From Nocardioides hwasunensis (lineage in GTDB: Bacteria; Actinomycetota; Actinomycetes; Propionibacteriales; Nocardioidaceae), in contig NZ_JACXYY010000002.1 of NCBI RefSeq assembly GCF_014779665.1, positions 496,001 to 560,000 on the forward strand: a stretch of 64,000 nucleotides of DNA, read 5' to 3'. The translations under genes and the position numbers were made by a program. Positions 36,741 through 44,237 of this stretch are shown here, piece by piece (position 1 is the stretch's first letter; every line of letters begins with the position of its first letter). Under the pieces are notes generated by a model. That model did no database searches. It was not told the origin of the DNA and saw only the letters and a program-made list of their open reading frames with translations.

Positions 36741-37450
36741 CGCTCGCCGTCCCGTCCGTCCGCGAGGATGCCGTAGAGCCGGCGGCGGGTGTCGACCAGC
36801 GCGTCGAGCGCTGCGCGGCGCTGCTGGTCCGAGCCCTGGGTGCCGAGCTGCCACACGGCGCTGACGACCTGCGCGATCTCGCTCTTGATGTCGGCCTGCC
36901 CCGACGGCTCGTCGCCGGCCGGCTGCTCGGTGCGGGCGAAGGGCGCCCACACCGCCGCCAGGTCCGCGGCGTTGTCCTCGGCCCACGTGACACCTGAGTC
37001 GGTGAGCCGGATCGTGCGGCGGCCGCGCTCGTCGTCGGACTCGACCAGGCCCTCGTCCTGGAGCTGCTGGATCGTCGGGTAGACCGACCCGGGGGAGGGT
37101 CGCCACTCTCCGTTGCTCAGCTCGGAGATCTCCTGGATCACCTGGTAGCCGTTGATCGGCTCCTCCGCGCGGCGCGCGCGGTGCAGCACGTCGATGATCG
37201 CGGTGCGCACGTCGCCGCGGCGCACGCGCGGGCTGCGCTGCTTCGGGCGCTCCGGGGCGGTGGCGAAGCCGAAGATCTCGCCCAGCCACGGCGGCGGGCC
37301 GCTCTGCCGGCCGCGGTGGCCGGCGGCACGGCTGATCGGACCGCCCCAGCCGTGGCTCCACGAGCCTCCCCAGCTGCCGGACCGGTCGCTGCCCCGGTCG
37401 TCGTTGTCGCTGCTCTCGGGCCAGTCGGACCCGGGCCACTGATGTCCCAT
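36737..37450 (-). CDS. PadR family transcriptional regulator
   Basis: A 237-residue regulator. The first ~75 residues are unusual for PadR, rich in Gly, Ser and Trp (GSDRSGSWGGSWSHGWGGPI) and likely disordered. The winged helix follows (DVRTAIIDVLHRARRAEEPI, INGYQVIQEISELSNGEW and PSPGSVYPTIQQLQDEGLVE), then a C-terminal helical dimer arm. GAGGAG lies 6 nt before the ATG. PadR proteins usually repress themselves; AT-rich phased repeats lie 55-91 bp upstream. The co-translated partner is a DUF1707 membrane protein. Confidence 0.92.
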   Translation of the reverse strand: MGHQWPGSDWPESSDNDDRGSDRSGSWGGSWSHGWGGPISRAAGHRGRQSGPPPWLGEIFGFATAPERPKQRSPRVRRGDVRTAIIDVLHRARRAEEPINGYQVIQEISELSNGEWRPSPGSVYPTIQQLQDEGLVESDDERGRRTIRLTDSGVTWAEDNAADLAAVWAPFARTEQPAGDEPSGQADIKSEIAQVVSAVWQLGTQGSDQQRRAALDALVDTRRRLYGILADGRDGER

Positions 37451-37504
37451 GTCGTGCTCCTCGGTGACGGTGCGGATGAATGAGGGATGAAGAAGCTCGT
37501 GATG

Positions 37505-37541
37505 TATCGCAGATCTATCGGTGACCTATCGCGATATATCG
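37505..37541. promoter_or_regulatory. Phased TATCG repeats, probable PadR operator
   Basis: TATCG occurs at 37505, 37516, 37527 and 37537, that is 11, 11 and 10 bp apart, on one face of the helix. The last part contains two overlapping perfect palindromes, TATCGCGATA (37527-37536) and CGATATATCG (37532-37541). It is much more AT-rich than its surroundings and lies in the divergent gap between padR and the uptake operon. Confidence 0.6.
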
Positions 37542-37604
37542 TGAGCGTACGTCGAGGTCCGGCGTCGGACAAGGGCCCGGTGGAGCCCGGCGGCGTCGCA
37601 TGTG

Positions 37605-37650
37605 GCACCCTCCTTCTTGCAATCGACTTGCAACAAGGAGCGGAGGGTGC
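37605..37650 (+). promoter_or_regulatory. Leader hairpin burying the ribosome site and start codon of the uptake operon
   Basis: CTCCTT (37610-37615) pairs with the Shine-Dalgarno AAGGAG (37635-37640), and TTGCAA (37617-37622) with TTGCAA (37628-37633) round the 5-nt loop TCGAC; only one C-C mismatch interrupts the 12 pairs. Below, GCACC (37605-37609) pairs with GGTGC (37646-37650), covering the GTG start, with CGGAG bulged out. A second fold is possible: GCACCCTCC pairs with GGAGGGTGC as nine straight pairs, freeing the AAGGAG. Two exclusive folds of this kind suit a translational switch or RNA thermometer. The same DNA is also a dyad that a protein could bind. Confidence 0.65.
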
Positions 37651-38759
37651 ACGTGGTCGACACCCGGGCGGTGCCGTCTCGCGCTCGCGACGCTGCTCCG
37701 GAGGACGTCCTAGGCCTGGCGGCCACGAGGCGGCGTACGACGGCGTGGGTCGTCGGTCTCGCCCTCGGCCTGCTGGCCACGATGGTCGCCGGCATCGGCA
37801 TCGGAGCCTTCTCGGTGCCTGCGGGGACGGTCGCGCAGGTCGTGACGCACCACCTGCTCGGCTGGCCGGGTGAGCGCACCTGGAGTGCACCGATGGACGC
37901 CATCGTCTGGCAGGTGCGCCTGCCGCGGGTGCTGCTGGGTGTGCTGGTCGGTGCGGGCCTGGCGATCTGCGGGGTCGCGCTCCAGGCCATGGTGCGCAAC
38001 GTGCTCGCCGATCCCTACCTGCTCGGCGTGAACTCCGGCGCGTCGAGCGGTGCGGCCGCCGCGATCCTGTTCGGCGTCGGTGCCGGCTTCGCCGAGCACG
38101 CGCTGCAGGTCACCGCCTTCCTCGGCGCACTCGCCGCCTCCCTGCTGGTCTTCCTGGTCGCCCGGAGCGCCGGCCGGGTCACCTCGGTGCGGCTGCTGCT
38201 GGCAGGTGTCGCGGTCGGCTACGCCCTCTACGCGCTCACCAGCTTCTTGATCTTCGCGTCCGGCTCGGCCGAGGGCGCCCGCTCGGTGATGTTCTGGCTC
38301 CTCGGGTCGCTGGGCCTCGCGAAGTGGGACCTGCCCCTCGCCGTCGTGGCGGTGGTCGTGCTCGGCGCGACCGCGCTCCTCACGCTGTGGGGCCGACGGC
38401 TCGACGCGCTCGCGGTCGGCGACGAGACAGCCCACACCCTCGGCGTACGCCCCGAGCGGTTCCGCCTGCGGCTGCTCGTCGTGGTCGCGCTCTGCGTCGG
38501 CGTGGTCGTCTCGGCCGCCGGCAGCATCGGCTTCGTCGGCCTGGTCGTGCCGCACCTGGCCCGCCGTGTCGTGGGCGGCGCCCACGTGCGCGTGGTGGTC
38601 GTCGCGGCGCTCATGGGCGCGATCCTGCTCGTCTGGGCCGACGTCCTGGCCCGCACGCTCTTCGCGCCCCAGGAGATCCCGATCGGGATCATCACCTCGC
38701 TCGTCGGCGCCCCGTTCCTGCTCGTGCTCATCCGTCGCCTCCACGCGACCACCGCCTGA
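37647..38759 (+). CDS. FecCD family ABC permease for metal-chelate uptake
   Basis: A 370-residue permease with about nine or ten helices. Family hallmarks are RLPRVLLGVLVGAGLAICGV, DPYLLGVNSGASSGAAAAIL, the coupling-loop region ALAVGDETAHTLGV, and AAGSIGFVGLVVPHLARRVV. It belongs to the BtuC/FecCD group that imports ferric siderophores, haem or cobalamin. Two start pairs compete: AAGGAG with GTG 37647 or GGAGG with GTG 37653, both with 6-nt spacing; the former is used. It heads an operon with a lipoprotein, an ATPase and a methyltransferase. Translation is probably controlled by the leader hairpin. Confidence 0.9.
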   Translation: MHVVDTRAVPSRARDAAPEDVLGLAATRRRTTAWVVGLALGLLATMVAGIGIGAFSVPAGTVAQVVTHHLLGWPGERTWSAPMDAIVWQVRLPRVLLGVLVGAGLAICGVALQAMVRNVLADPYLLGVNSGASSGAAAAILFGVGAGFAEHALQVTAFLGALAASLLVFLVARSAGRVTSVRLLLAGVAVGYALYALTSFLIFASGSAEGARSVMFWLLGSLGLAKWDLPLAVVAVVVLGATALLTLWGRRLDALAVGDETAHTLGVRPERFRLRLLVVVALCVGVVVSAAGSIGFVGLVVPHLARRVVGGAHVRVVVVAALMGAILLVWADVLARTLFAPQEIPIGIITSLVGAPFLLVLIRRLHATTA

Positions 38760-38788
38760 CCTGCCGCCCGATGCTCCCTGGAGGAGAG

Positions 38789-39793
38789 ATGCCCGTGTCC
38801 GTCCCTGCCAGCACCCCCGTCCGCCTGGCCGTCGCCCTGCTGGCGGCGGGAGTCCTGGCCGCGTGCGGGGGCGACGCCGACGACGCCGCGCCCACCTCGA
38901 CCAGCACGGGGTCCTACCCCCTCACGGTCGAGAACTGCGGTGCGGACGTCACGTTCGAGCAGGCCCCCGAGCGGCTGGTGCTGCTCAAGAGCTCGGCCGT
39001 GCCGTTCCTGCACGACCTCGGCGTCCTGGACCGGGTCGAGGCCCGCGCCGGCGCCTATCCCACGGACTACTACGACGAGGAGACGCAGGCCGAGCTCGAC
39101 CGGATCCCGCTGCTGACCGACGAGATGGACAGTAGCGGGCACCTCCAGATCTCCAAGGAGGTGGTCATCGGACAGGAGCCCGACCTGGTGCTCGGGCAGG
39201 TCGACAACCTGTCCCGCGAGACCCTCGCCGCCGTGGACATCCCGCTGCTCGAGGAGCCGGCGCTGTGCGGCGCCGGGGGTGAGCCGTCGTTCGACGACGT
39301 CTACGACCAGCTCGAGCTCTACGGGTCGGTCTTCGGGCGAGAGGAGCAGGCGCAGCAGGCGATCTCGGACGTGAAGGACGACCTGGCCGACATCGAGGCC
39401 GAGGTGGGGGAGGGAAGCGGTCGCACGGCCGCCGTGCTCTACCCGACGGTCGGGGGCGGCACCACCTACGCCTACGGCACCCAGAGCATGGCCCAGCCCC
39501 AGCTGGAGGCCGCCGGGTTCGAGAACGTCTTCGACGACGTCGACGAGCGGGTCTTCGAGGTCACCCTGGAGGAGCTGCTCGGTCGCGACCCGGACGTCCT
39601 GGTCCTGCTCCACAGCGAGGGCGAGCCCGGTCCGGTCGAGGACGCGATCACGAGGCTGCCGGGCGCGGACGACCTGACCGCCGTCCGCAACGGCGACGTG
39701 ATGACCCAGCTCTTCAACTTCACCGAGCCGCCCAGTCCCCTCGCCGTCGTGGGCCTCCAGCGGATCGTCGAGAGGTTCGGGCGAGGCTCGTGA
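38789..39793 (+). CDS. Metal-chelate ABC transporter substrate-binding lipoprotein
   Basis: A 334-residue exported lipoprotein. The signal ends in the lipobox VLAAC, followed by a Thr/Ser linker and a class III binding-protein fold (VTFEQAPERLVLLKSSAVPF, EPDLVLGQVDNLSRETLAAV and LLGRDPDVLVLLHSEGEPGP). GGAGG lies a few bases before the ATG. The ligand cannot be named: residues FEQAPERLV are general for ferric-siderophore or corrinoid binders. It lies 29 bp after the permease, and the ATPase GTG overlaps its stop by 4 bp. Confidence 0.9.
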   Translation: MPVSVPASTPVRLAVALLAAGVLAACGGDADDAAPTSTSTGSYPLTVENCGADVTFEQAPERLVLLKSSAVPFLHDLGVLDRVEARAGAYPTDYYDEETQAELDRIPLLTDEMDSSGHLQISKEVVIGQEPDLVLGQVDNLSRETLAAVDIPLLEEPALCGAGGEPSFDDVYDQLELYGSVFGREEQAQQAISDVKDDLADIEAEVGEGSGRTAAVLYPTVGGGTTYAYGTQSMAQPQLEAAGFENVFDDVDERVFEVTLEELLGRDPDVLVLLHSEGEPGPVEDAITRLPGADDLTAVRNGDVMTQLFNFTEPPSPLAVVGLQRIVERFGRGS

Positions 39794-40584
39794 TCGAGGC
39801 GGACGACCTCTCCTGGTCCTACGGCCCCGCGCAGGTGTTGCAGGCCGTCTCGCTCGCCGCCCCGCACGGACGGGTGCTCGGCCTGATCGGCCCCAACGGC
39901 AGCGGCAAGACGACGCTGCTCCGGCTTCTCCACGGCGCGCTCGACAGTTCCACCGGGTCGGTCCGGGTCGACGGTGACCGGCTGGCTGCGCTCGCGCCCC
40001 GCGACGCCGCCCGCCGCGTGGCCGTCGTCGTGCAGGAGAGCGGCGGCGAGAGCACGCTGAGCGTCGCCGAGATGGTGCTCCTCGGTCGCGGGCCGCACCT
40101 GTCGACGTTCCAGCGTGCGGGTGCAGGCGACCATGCGGTGGCAGCCGAGGCACTGGCGCGGGTGGGGATGTCGCACCTCGCGTCCCGCGCCTTCGCCGGG
40201 CTCTCGGGAGGTGAGCGCCAGCGCGTCCTCATCGCCCGTGCCCTCACGCAGCAGGCGACCCACCTGCTCCTCGACGAGCCGACCAACCACCTCGACATCC
40301 GCTACCAGCACGAGGTGCTCGGCCTGGTCGCCGACCTCGCCCACGACCTGCACCGCACCGTCGTGGTGGTGCTGCACGACCTCAACCTCGCGGCCCGCTA
40401 CTGCGACGACCTGGTCCTGCTCGGCGACGGAGGCGTCGTCGCGGCCGGCCCGGTCGACGACGTGCTGGTGCCCGACCTGCTGGAGCCGGTCTACGGCATC
40501 GGCATCGAGCGCGTCCGCACAGACGACCAGCTCCACCTGCTCTTTCACCCAAGGACCCCTACCCAGGAGGACGTCTCGGCATGA
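39790..40584 (+). CDS. Metal-chelate ABC transporter ATP-binding protein
   Basis: A 264-residue FepC/BtuD-type ATPase. Walker A is GPNGSGKTTLLRLL, the Q-loop is VVQE, the signature LSGGERQRVLIARAL, Walker B HLLLDEPTNHLDI and the switch His in VVLHDLNLAARYCDD. These are the residues expected of an importer ATPase of the siderophore/B12 family. GTGA overlaps the binding-protein stop, and the ATGA of the methyltransferase overlaps its own stop, so all are translated in a chain. Confidence 0.94.
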   Translation: MIEADDLSWSYGPAQVLQAVSLAAPHGRVLGLIGPNGSGKTTLLRLLHGALDSSTGSVRVDGDRLAALAPRDAARRVAVVVQESGGESTLSVAEMVLLGRGPHLSTFQRAGAGDHAVAAEALARVGMSHLASRAFAGLSGGERQRVLIARALTQQATHLLLDEPTNHLDIRYQHEVLGLVADLAHDLHRTVVVVLHDLNLAARYCDDLVLLGDGGVVAAGPVDDVLVPDLLEPVYGIGIERVRTDDQLHLLFHPRTPTQEDVSA

Positions 40585-41297
40585 GTGACCACCAGCTCGA
40601 CCTGCAGGACTCGATCAACACCTACTGGACCGAGCGCGCACCGTCGTACGACGCCTACCAGCAGCGTCCCGAGCGCCGCGACCTCGACGTCGAGGTGTGG
40701 GGCCGCGCTTGGTCGGCCGCACTGCCCGCGGCTCCGGCCGAGGTGCTCGACGTCGGCACCGGCAGCGGGCACGTCGCGCGGCTGCTGGCCGGGCTCGGGC
40801 ACCGGGTCACCGGCATCGACCTGTCGCCCGGGATGCTCGAGATCGCCACGCACCACGCCGAGGCCGACGCCGGCCCCGGACGTACGCCGCCCCGCTTCCT
40901 GGCCGGTGACGCGGTCGACCCCGACTTCCCAGCCGGCTCGTTCGACGCGGTCGTCGGGCGCTACCTGATGTGGACCCTGCGCGACCCGGACGCGGCGGTC
41001 AAGCGGTGGGTGCGACTGCTGCGGCCCGGGGGAGTGGTGGCCATGGCCGACAGCCTGTGGTTCACCGACGGGCTCGGCGAGCTCTACGGCGAGCGACCCG
41101 AGGGACACCTGCCGCTGGCCGACGCCCGCAGCATCGACGAGGTCGCCGCGGCGCTGACCCGCGGCGGACTGGTCGACGTCGTCGTCACCCCGCTCGAGGA
41201 GGTCCTCGAGCTGGACCGCATCCATGGCGTCGCGCCCGGTCACGACGTCCAGCTGCAGTGGATGTTGAGCGGGCGCCGCCCTCAGGCGGCCTCGTAG
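40581..41297 (+). CDS. Class I SAM-dependent methyltransferase linked to the uptake operon
   Basis: A 238-residue methyltransferase. Motif I is VLDVGTGSGHVARLLAGLG, with the acidic ribose contact in VTGIDLSPGML, motif II DAVVGRYLMWTL and motif III LLRPGGVVAMAD, the UbiE/MenG-like Methyltransf_11 pattern. An N-terminal helix with YWTERAPSYDAYQQ is typical of the group. Being coupled by ATGA to the transporter ATPase, it probably acts on the imported chelate, its metal-free ligand or a precursor. The last 16 bp overlap the convergent DUF222 gene. Confidence 0.88.
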   Translation: MSDHQLDLQDSINTYWTERAPSYDAYQQRPERRDLDVEVWGRAWSAALPAAPAEVLDVGTGSGHVARLLAGLGHRVTGIDLSPGMLEIATHHAEADAGPGRTPPRFLAGDAVDPDFPAGSFDAVVGRYLMWTLRDPDAAVKRWVRLLRPGGVVAMADSLWFTDGLGELYGERPEGHLPLADARSIDEVAAALTRGGLVDVVVTPLEEVLELDRIHGVAPGHDVQLQWMLSGRRPQAAS

Positions 41298-42742
41298 GTC
41301 AGCGGACCGGTGAAGTAGAGCTCGACGCCGTCGTCGATCGCAGCGTCCATGGCTGCTGCCTGTGCCGCGCTCACGCGGGTGGTGCCCGTGTGGTCGACGA
41401 GGAAGGCTCGGCCGTGGGGTGTGCGCCAGAGGTGCCTCCCGGGACCGACGACGCGGGTGGCGTATCCGCCGTGGGTCTTCGCGCGGTGGTGGCGCCGGCG
41501 CAGCGGGCCGGAGTTGTGAGTGCCGGTCTGTCCCGGCGGGCCGGTGTCGTCGTAGGGGACTGCGTGGTCGTAGTCCACGCCGTCGCGGGTGGCCGAGCGA
41601 GGTGACCAGGGGAAGCAGTCGCCACCGGTCTGCGCCCACACGTGGTCCTTGACGTCCTCGGGGTGCTCGTAGGCGTCCACCCGACGGCGCATCCGGAGGT
41701 CGAGGACGGGGGTGACGGTGACGTCGGCGTGCCCGAGGAGCTCGCGGAGCTGGCGTACGTCGACGGGGCCGACGCCCTCGACCCGTGCGACGCCGCTGCC
41801 GGTGCGCAGCGCGTCGTCGGTGAGGTGGACGAAGAGCCGGCCTCGGCCGCGGAGCGACGCGAGCCGGCGAGCCGACATGGAGGCGAGCCGGTCGACGGTG
41901 TCGGCGAGGTGGTCGGGGGCCCAGGGTGCGCGATCGCTCGCGGAGTTGCTCTCGGGGTCGCTCTCGATGTCGCTCTCGGTGTGGTCGAGCAGGAGCTTGA
42001 GCACGTCGGCGGGGCGTGCCAGCCAACCCATCGCGACGGATCGGAGCTCATCGCGGTTGTGGTCGTGACCCATGGTGGTGGCGAGGATGTCGGCGACCCG
42101 GTCGACCATGGCGTCGATCCAGGCGGCGTCGCCGGCCGTGACCCGGGAGATGACGTGGCGATAGCCGTACTCGTCGCACCGGGACAGCGACACGTAGCGC
42201 TGGTGGCGGCTGCGCTCCTGCTCGGCGCGGTGGGTCTGGGGGTCGGCCTCGATGACCTTCGCGCGTGCGATCTCGAGGACGGTCGAGGGCGCATGCCCGC
42301 GGATGGCCTTCGCGACCGCGCGGTCGACGCGTCCGACCTGCTCGGTCAGCAGGGCGCGGGTCAGCACGGTGACCTTGCGCGCGACCCACGGCTCGCAGTC
42401 GCCGGCCTCGACGACAGCCCAGGTCAGGGGCAGCCGGTGGACCAGGTCGAGCCCGTCGGCCACGAGCGCCCGCGTCGTCGCCGGGTGGGTCTCTCGCGCC
42501 ATCGCGAGCTCGGGGATCGCGTGCTCGCGCATCGCGGGCGTGCCGTCACCACCTGGCGTCACCATCGGGTCCCGGTCGTCGCGCGGATGACCAGCGATCA
42601 CTGCCCACTCGATCGCGATCCGGATCTCCGCCACCTCCGCCAGGCGCCGCGCCCGCAGCGCCTGGGACGCCGAGTCGAGCACCTGCTCCGCACTCAGCCC
42701 CGCGGCGCCGGAGGCCGGCTGGGGGGCGGCGGTAAGGGTCAT
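41282..42742 (-). CDS. DUF222 / HNH endonuclease domain protein (13E12-type), SOS-controlled
   Basis: A 486-residue protein. The N-terminal ~300 residues are DUF222, mainly helical (LSAEQVLDSASQALRARRLA, LTEQVGRVDRAVAKAIRGHA). The C-terminal HNH nuclease motif is present: GGDCFPWSPRSA, VDYDHAVPYDD, NSGPLRRRHHRAKTH; the first Cys of the usual C-x2-C zinc pairs is retained but the family's other Cys are replaced, so metal binding may differ. Such proteins are abundant in actinobacteria, with no clear role. The ATG has TAGAGT 6 bp upstream, and a perfect LexA box abuts this -10, so it should be off until DNA damage. Confidence 0.92.
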   Translation of the reverse strand: MTLTAAPQPASGAAGLSAEQVLDSASQALRARRLAEVAEIRIAIEWAVIAGHPRDDRDPMVTPGGDGTPAMREHAIPELAMARETHPATTRALVADGLDLVHRLPLTWAVVEAGDCEPWVARKVTVLTRALLTEQVGRVDRAVAKAIRGHAPSTVLEIARAKVIEADPQTHRAEQERSRHQRYVSLSRCDEYGYRHVISRVTAGDAAWIDAMVDRVADILATTMGHDHNRDELRSVAMGWLARPADVLKLLLDHTESDIESDPESNSASDRAPWAPDHLADTVDRLASMSARRLASLRGRGRLFVHLTDDALRTGSGVARVEGVGPVDVRQLRELLGHADVTVTPVLDLRMRRRVDAYEHPEDVKDHVWAQTGGDCFPWSPRSATRDGVDYDHAVPYDDTGPPGQTGTHNSGPLRRRHHRAKTHGGYATRVVGPGRHLWRTPHGRAFLVDHTGTTRVSAAQAAAMDAAIDDGVELYFTGPLTYEAA

Positions 42743-42754
42743 ATGGATACTCTA

Positions 42755-42770
42755 TCGAACAGGTGTTCGA
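42755..42770. promoter_or_regulatory. LexA (SOS) box
   Basis: TCGAAC-aggt-GTTCGA matches the Gram-positive/actinobacterial LexA consensus (TCGAAC-N4-GTTCGA) perfectly. It directly abuts the TAGAGT -10 box (42749-42754, minus strand) of the DUF222/HNH gene, so LexA would cover the promoter spacer. Confidence 0.85.
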
Positions 42771-43003
42771 ATCACAAGACGCTTGGTCTGGTTGTTGCGC
42801 GAGCATTCGCGGCGGTTCGCAGCGGGTTGATGGCGCTGCACCGGAAACGTTTCGCAGCGCGACCCTCAGGCAGTCACCCTCCGGAACTGCGCGCTGCCAA
42901 CGAGCGCAGCACCTCGCAAGAGCAGCACGCTGCCAGCGATCCCAGCACCCACCGCATGGGAGCCACAGCCACGGCTCACCAGGCGCGCAAGCCGTGACTC
43001 GCG
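42771..43003. other. Intergenic gap between divergent-from-box and LCP gene ends
   Basis: About 230 bp after the SOS box up to the stop of the first LCP gene. It is locally less GC-rich and has a purine-rich stretch with repeated GCAGC/CAGCAC words (about 42895-42950), but I see no convincing gene, hairpin or RNA here. Confidence 0.4.
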
Positions 43004-44212
43004 CTAGTTCATCACGCGCCCCGTCGGCGTGCAGGCCGCGTCAGGCACCTTGCTGTCGTTGATGATCGCGTTGAACAGCTTCGGCGCCCGGTCAGGGTCG
43101 GCGATGATGCGGTTCGGGTCGCTGGGGGCGTTGAGGTTCGGCATGGTGCAGGTCTGGCTCTTGCTGGTCATCGCGAGCGCGAAGCGGCCGAGGTCGATCG
43201 GGTTCATGTCCTCGTCGATGACGATCGCCCCGGTGGCGGCGTCGTTGATCCGCCAGTAGCGCAGCGGGTTGACGAAGGTCCAGGGCGTCAGCGCCTTGTC
43301 GCCGATCGCGCTGATCACCTCGCGCTGGCGGGCCACGCGGTCGAGGTCGCTGAGCGCGGTGACATGCCGGGAGCGGGAGTAGGCCAGCGCGGTGATGCCG
43401 TCGACCTCCTGGCAGCCCTTCTTGATGTCGAGGCGCGCCATCGGGTCCTTCATGTCCTGCGTGGGGCAGATCTCCACGCCGCCAAAGGCGTCGACGGTGT
43501 TGATCACGCTGCCGAAGCCGAGCTCGACGTAGTGGTCGATGTGGATGCCCGTCAGCGCCTCCACGCGCTGCACCAGCAGGGGGGCGCCGCCGCTGGCGAA
43601 GGCCGCGTTGATCATCTGGGTGCCGCCGCCCGGCACGTCGACGAGGGTGTCGCGGGGGATCGACATCATCGTGCGGCCCCCGGAGCCGGTGTGCAGGACG
43701 ATGATGGTGTCGGTGTTGGTGCCGCCGCGCTCCGGGGTGTCGAGGTCCTGGCGCTGCGCGTCGGTGAGGTCGTCGGCCTTGTCGGACCCGACGATCAGGT
43801 AGTTCGTGCCGGGCTGGTCGGCGGGCCGGTCCCCGGAGGGCGCCGCGTCGATCCGGTCGATCTTCGTCCAGTGGTAGAGCGGGACGCCGACGAGGTAGAC
43901 GAGGAGCAGCAGCAGGACCAGGGGGATCAGGCCCAGCCGGAAGCGGCGGCGCTTCTTCGGCCGCGGGGGCGGTGCCACCGGCGTCGGCGTACGTCGTCCG
44001 TCGTTCGGCGGCCGGCCGCCGGAGGCGCGCTCCTCGCGCCGGGCCACCGGCATCACGCGGGTCTCGTCGGGTCGCGAGGCACGGGGGCCGCCCTGGGCGG
44101 GCATCCGTTGCGTGGCGTCGCCCGAGGGTCCCTGCGACTGGCTCCCGTAGAGCCAGTCGTACTCCGGTGTCCCCTTCTCGGGCATGCCGGAGCCCTGTGG
44201 TCGATCAGCCAT
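43004..44212 (-). CDS. LytR-CpsA-Psr (LCP) family glycopolymer ligase
   Basis: A 402-residue membrane-anchored enzyme that transfers lipid-linked glycopolymers to peptidoglycan. An N-terminal cytoplasmic region of ~110 residues, with basic and Pro-rich parts, precedes one helix (LGLIPLVLLLLLVYLVGVPL). The LCP domain has NYLIVGSDKAD, the Asp/Arg site in NTDTIIVLHTG and MMSIPRDTLVDVP, and AYSRSRHVTALSDLDRVARQ, which supplies the phosphate-binding arginines. The ATG at 44212 has TAGCGT 8 bp upstream. It is divergent from the acetyltransferase and lies beside the galactan cluster, whose polymer it may attach. Confidence 0.93.
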   Translation of the reverse strand: MADRPQGSGMPEKGTPEYDWLYGSQSQGPSGDATQRMPAQGGPRASRPDETRVMPVARREERASGGRPPNDGRRTPTPVAPPPRPKKRRRFRLGLIPLVLLLLLVYLVGVPLYHWTKIDRIDAAPSGDRPADQPGTNYLIVGSDKADDLTDAQRQDLDTPERGGTNTDTIIVLHTGSGGRTMMSIPRDTLVDVPGGGTQMINAAFASGGAPLLVQRVEALTGIHIDHYVELGFGSVINTVDAFGGVEICPTQDMKDPMARLDIKKGCQEVDGITALAYSRSRHVTALSDLDRVARQREVISAIGDKALTPWTFVNPLRYWRINDAATGAIVIDEDMNPIDLGRFALAMTSKSQTCTMPNLNAPSDPNRIIADPDRAPKLFNAIINDSKVPDAACTPTGRVMN

Positions 44213-44220
44213 GAGCAAGG

Positions 44221-44230
44221 ACGCTACCGT
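44221..44230. promoter_or_regulatory. Overlapping back-to-back -10 boxes
   Basis: TACCGT (44225-44230, plus) is 7 bp before the acetyltransferase ATG, and TAGCGT (44226-44221, minus) is 8 bp before the LCP ATG. The boxes share two bases and the start codons are only 25 bp apart, so polymerase cannot occupy both promoters at once. Confidence 0.5.
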
Positions 44231-44237
44231 GCGAGTC

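Noticed and set aside
37451..37646. Possible cobalamin riboswitch before the FecCD operon
   Set aside because: I could not find the conserved B12-box (GCCACTG-like) or the expected paired core; only the SD-blocking hairpin is well supported.
37451..37646. IdeR/DtxR or Zur box for the uptake operon
   Set aside because: No TTAGGTTAGG-type or TGAAAA-type dyad is present; the visible dyads are TATCG-based and the TTGCAA hairpin.
41282..42742. DUF222/HNH gene as part of a mobile element
   Set aside because: No terminal repeats, target duplications, integrase or transposase lie around it; the flanking genes are ordinary.
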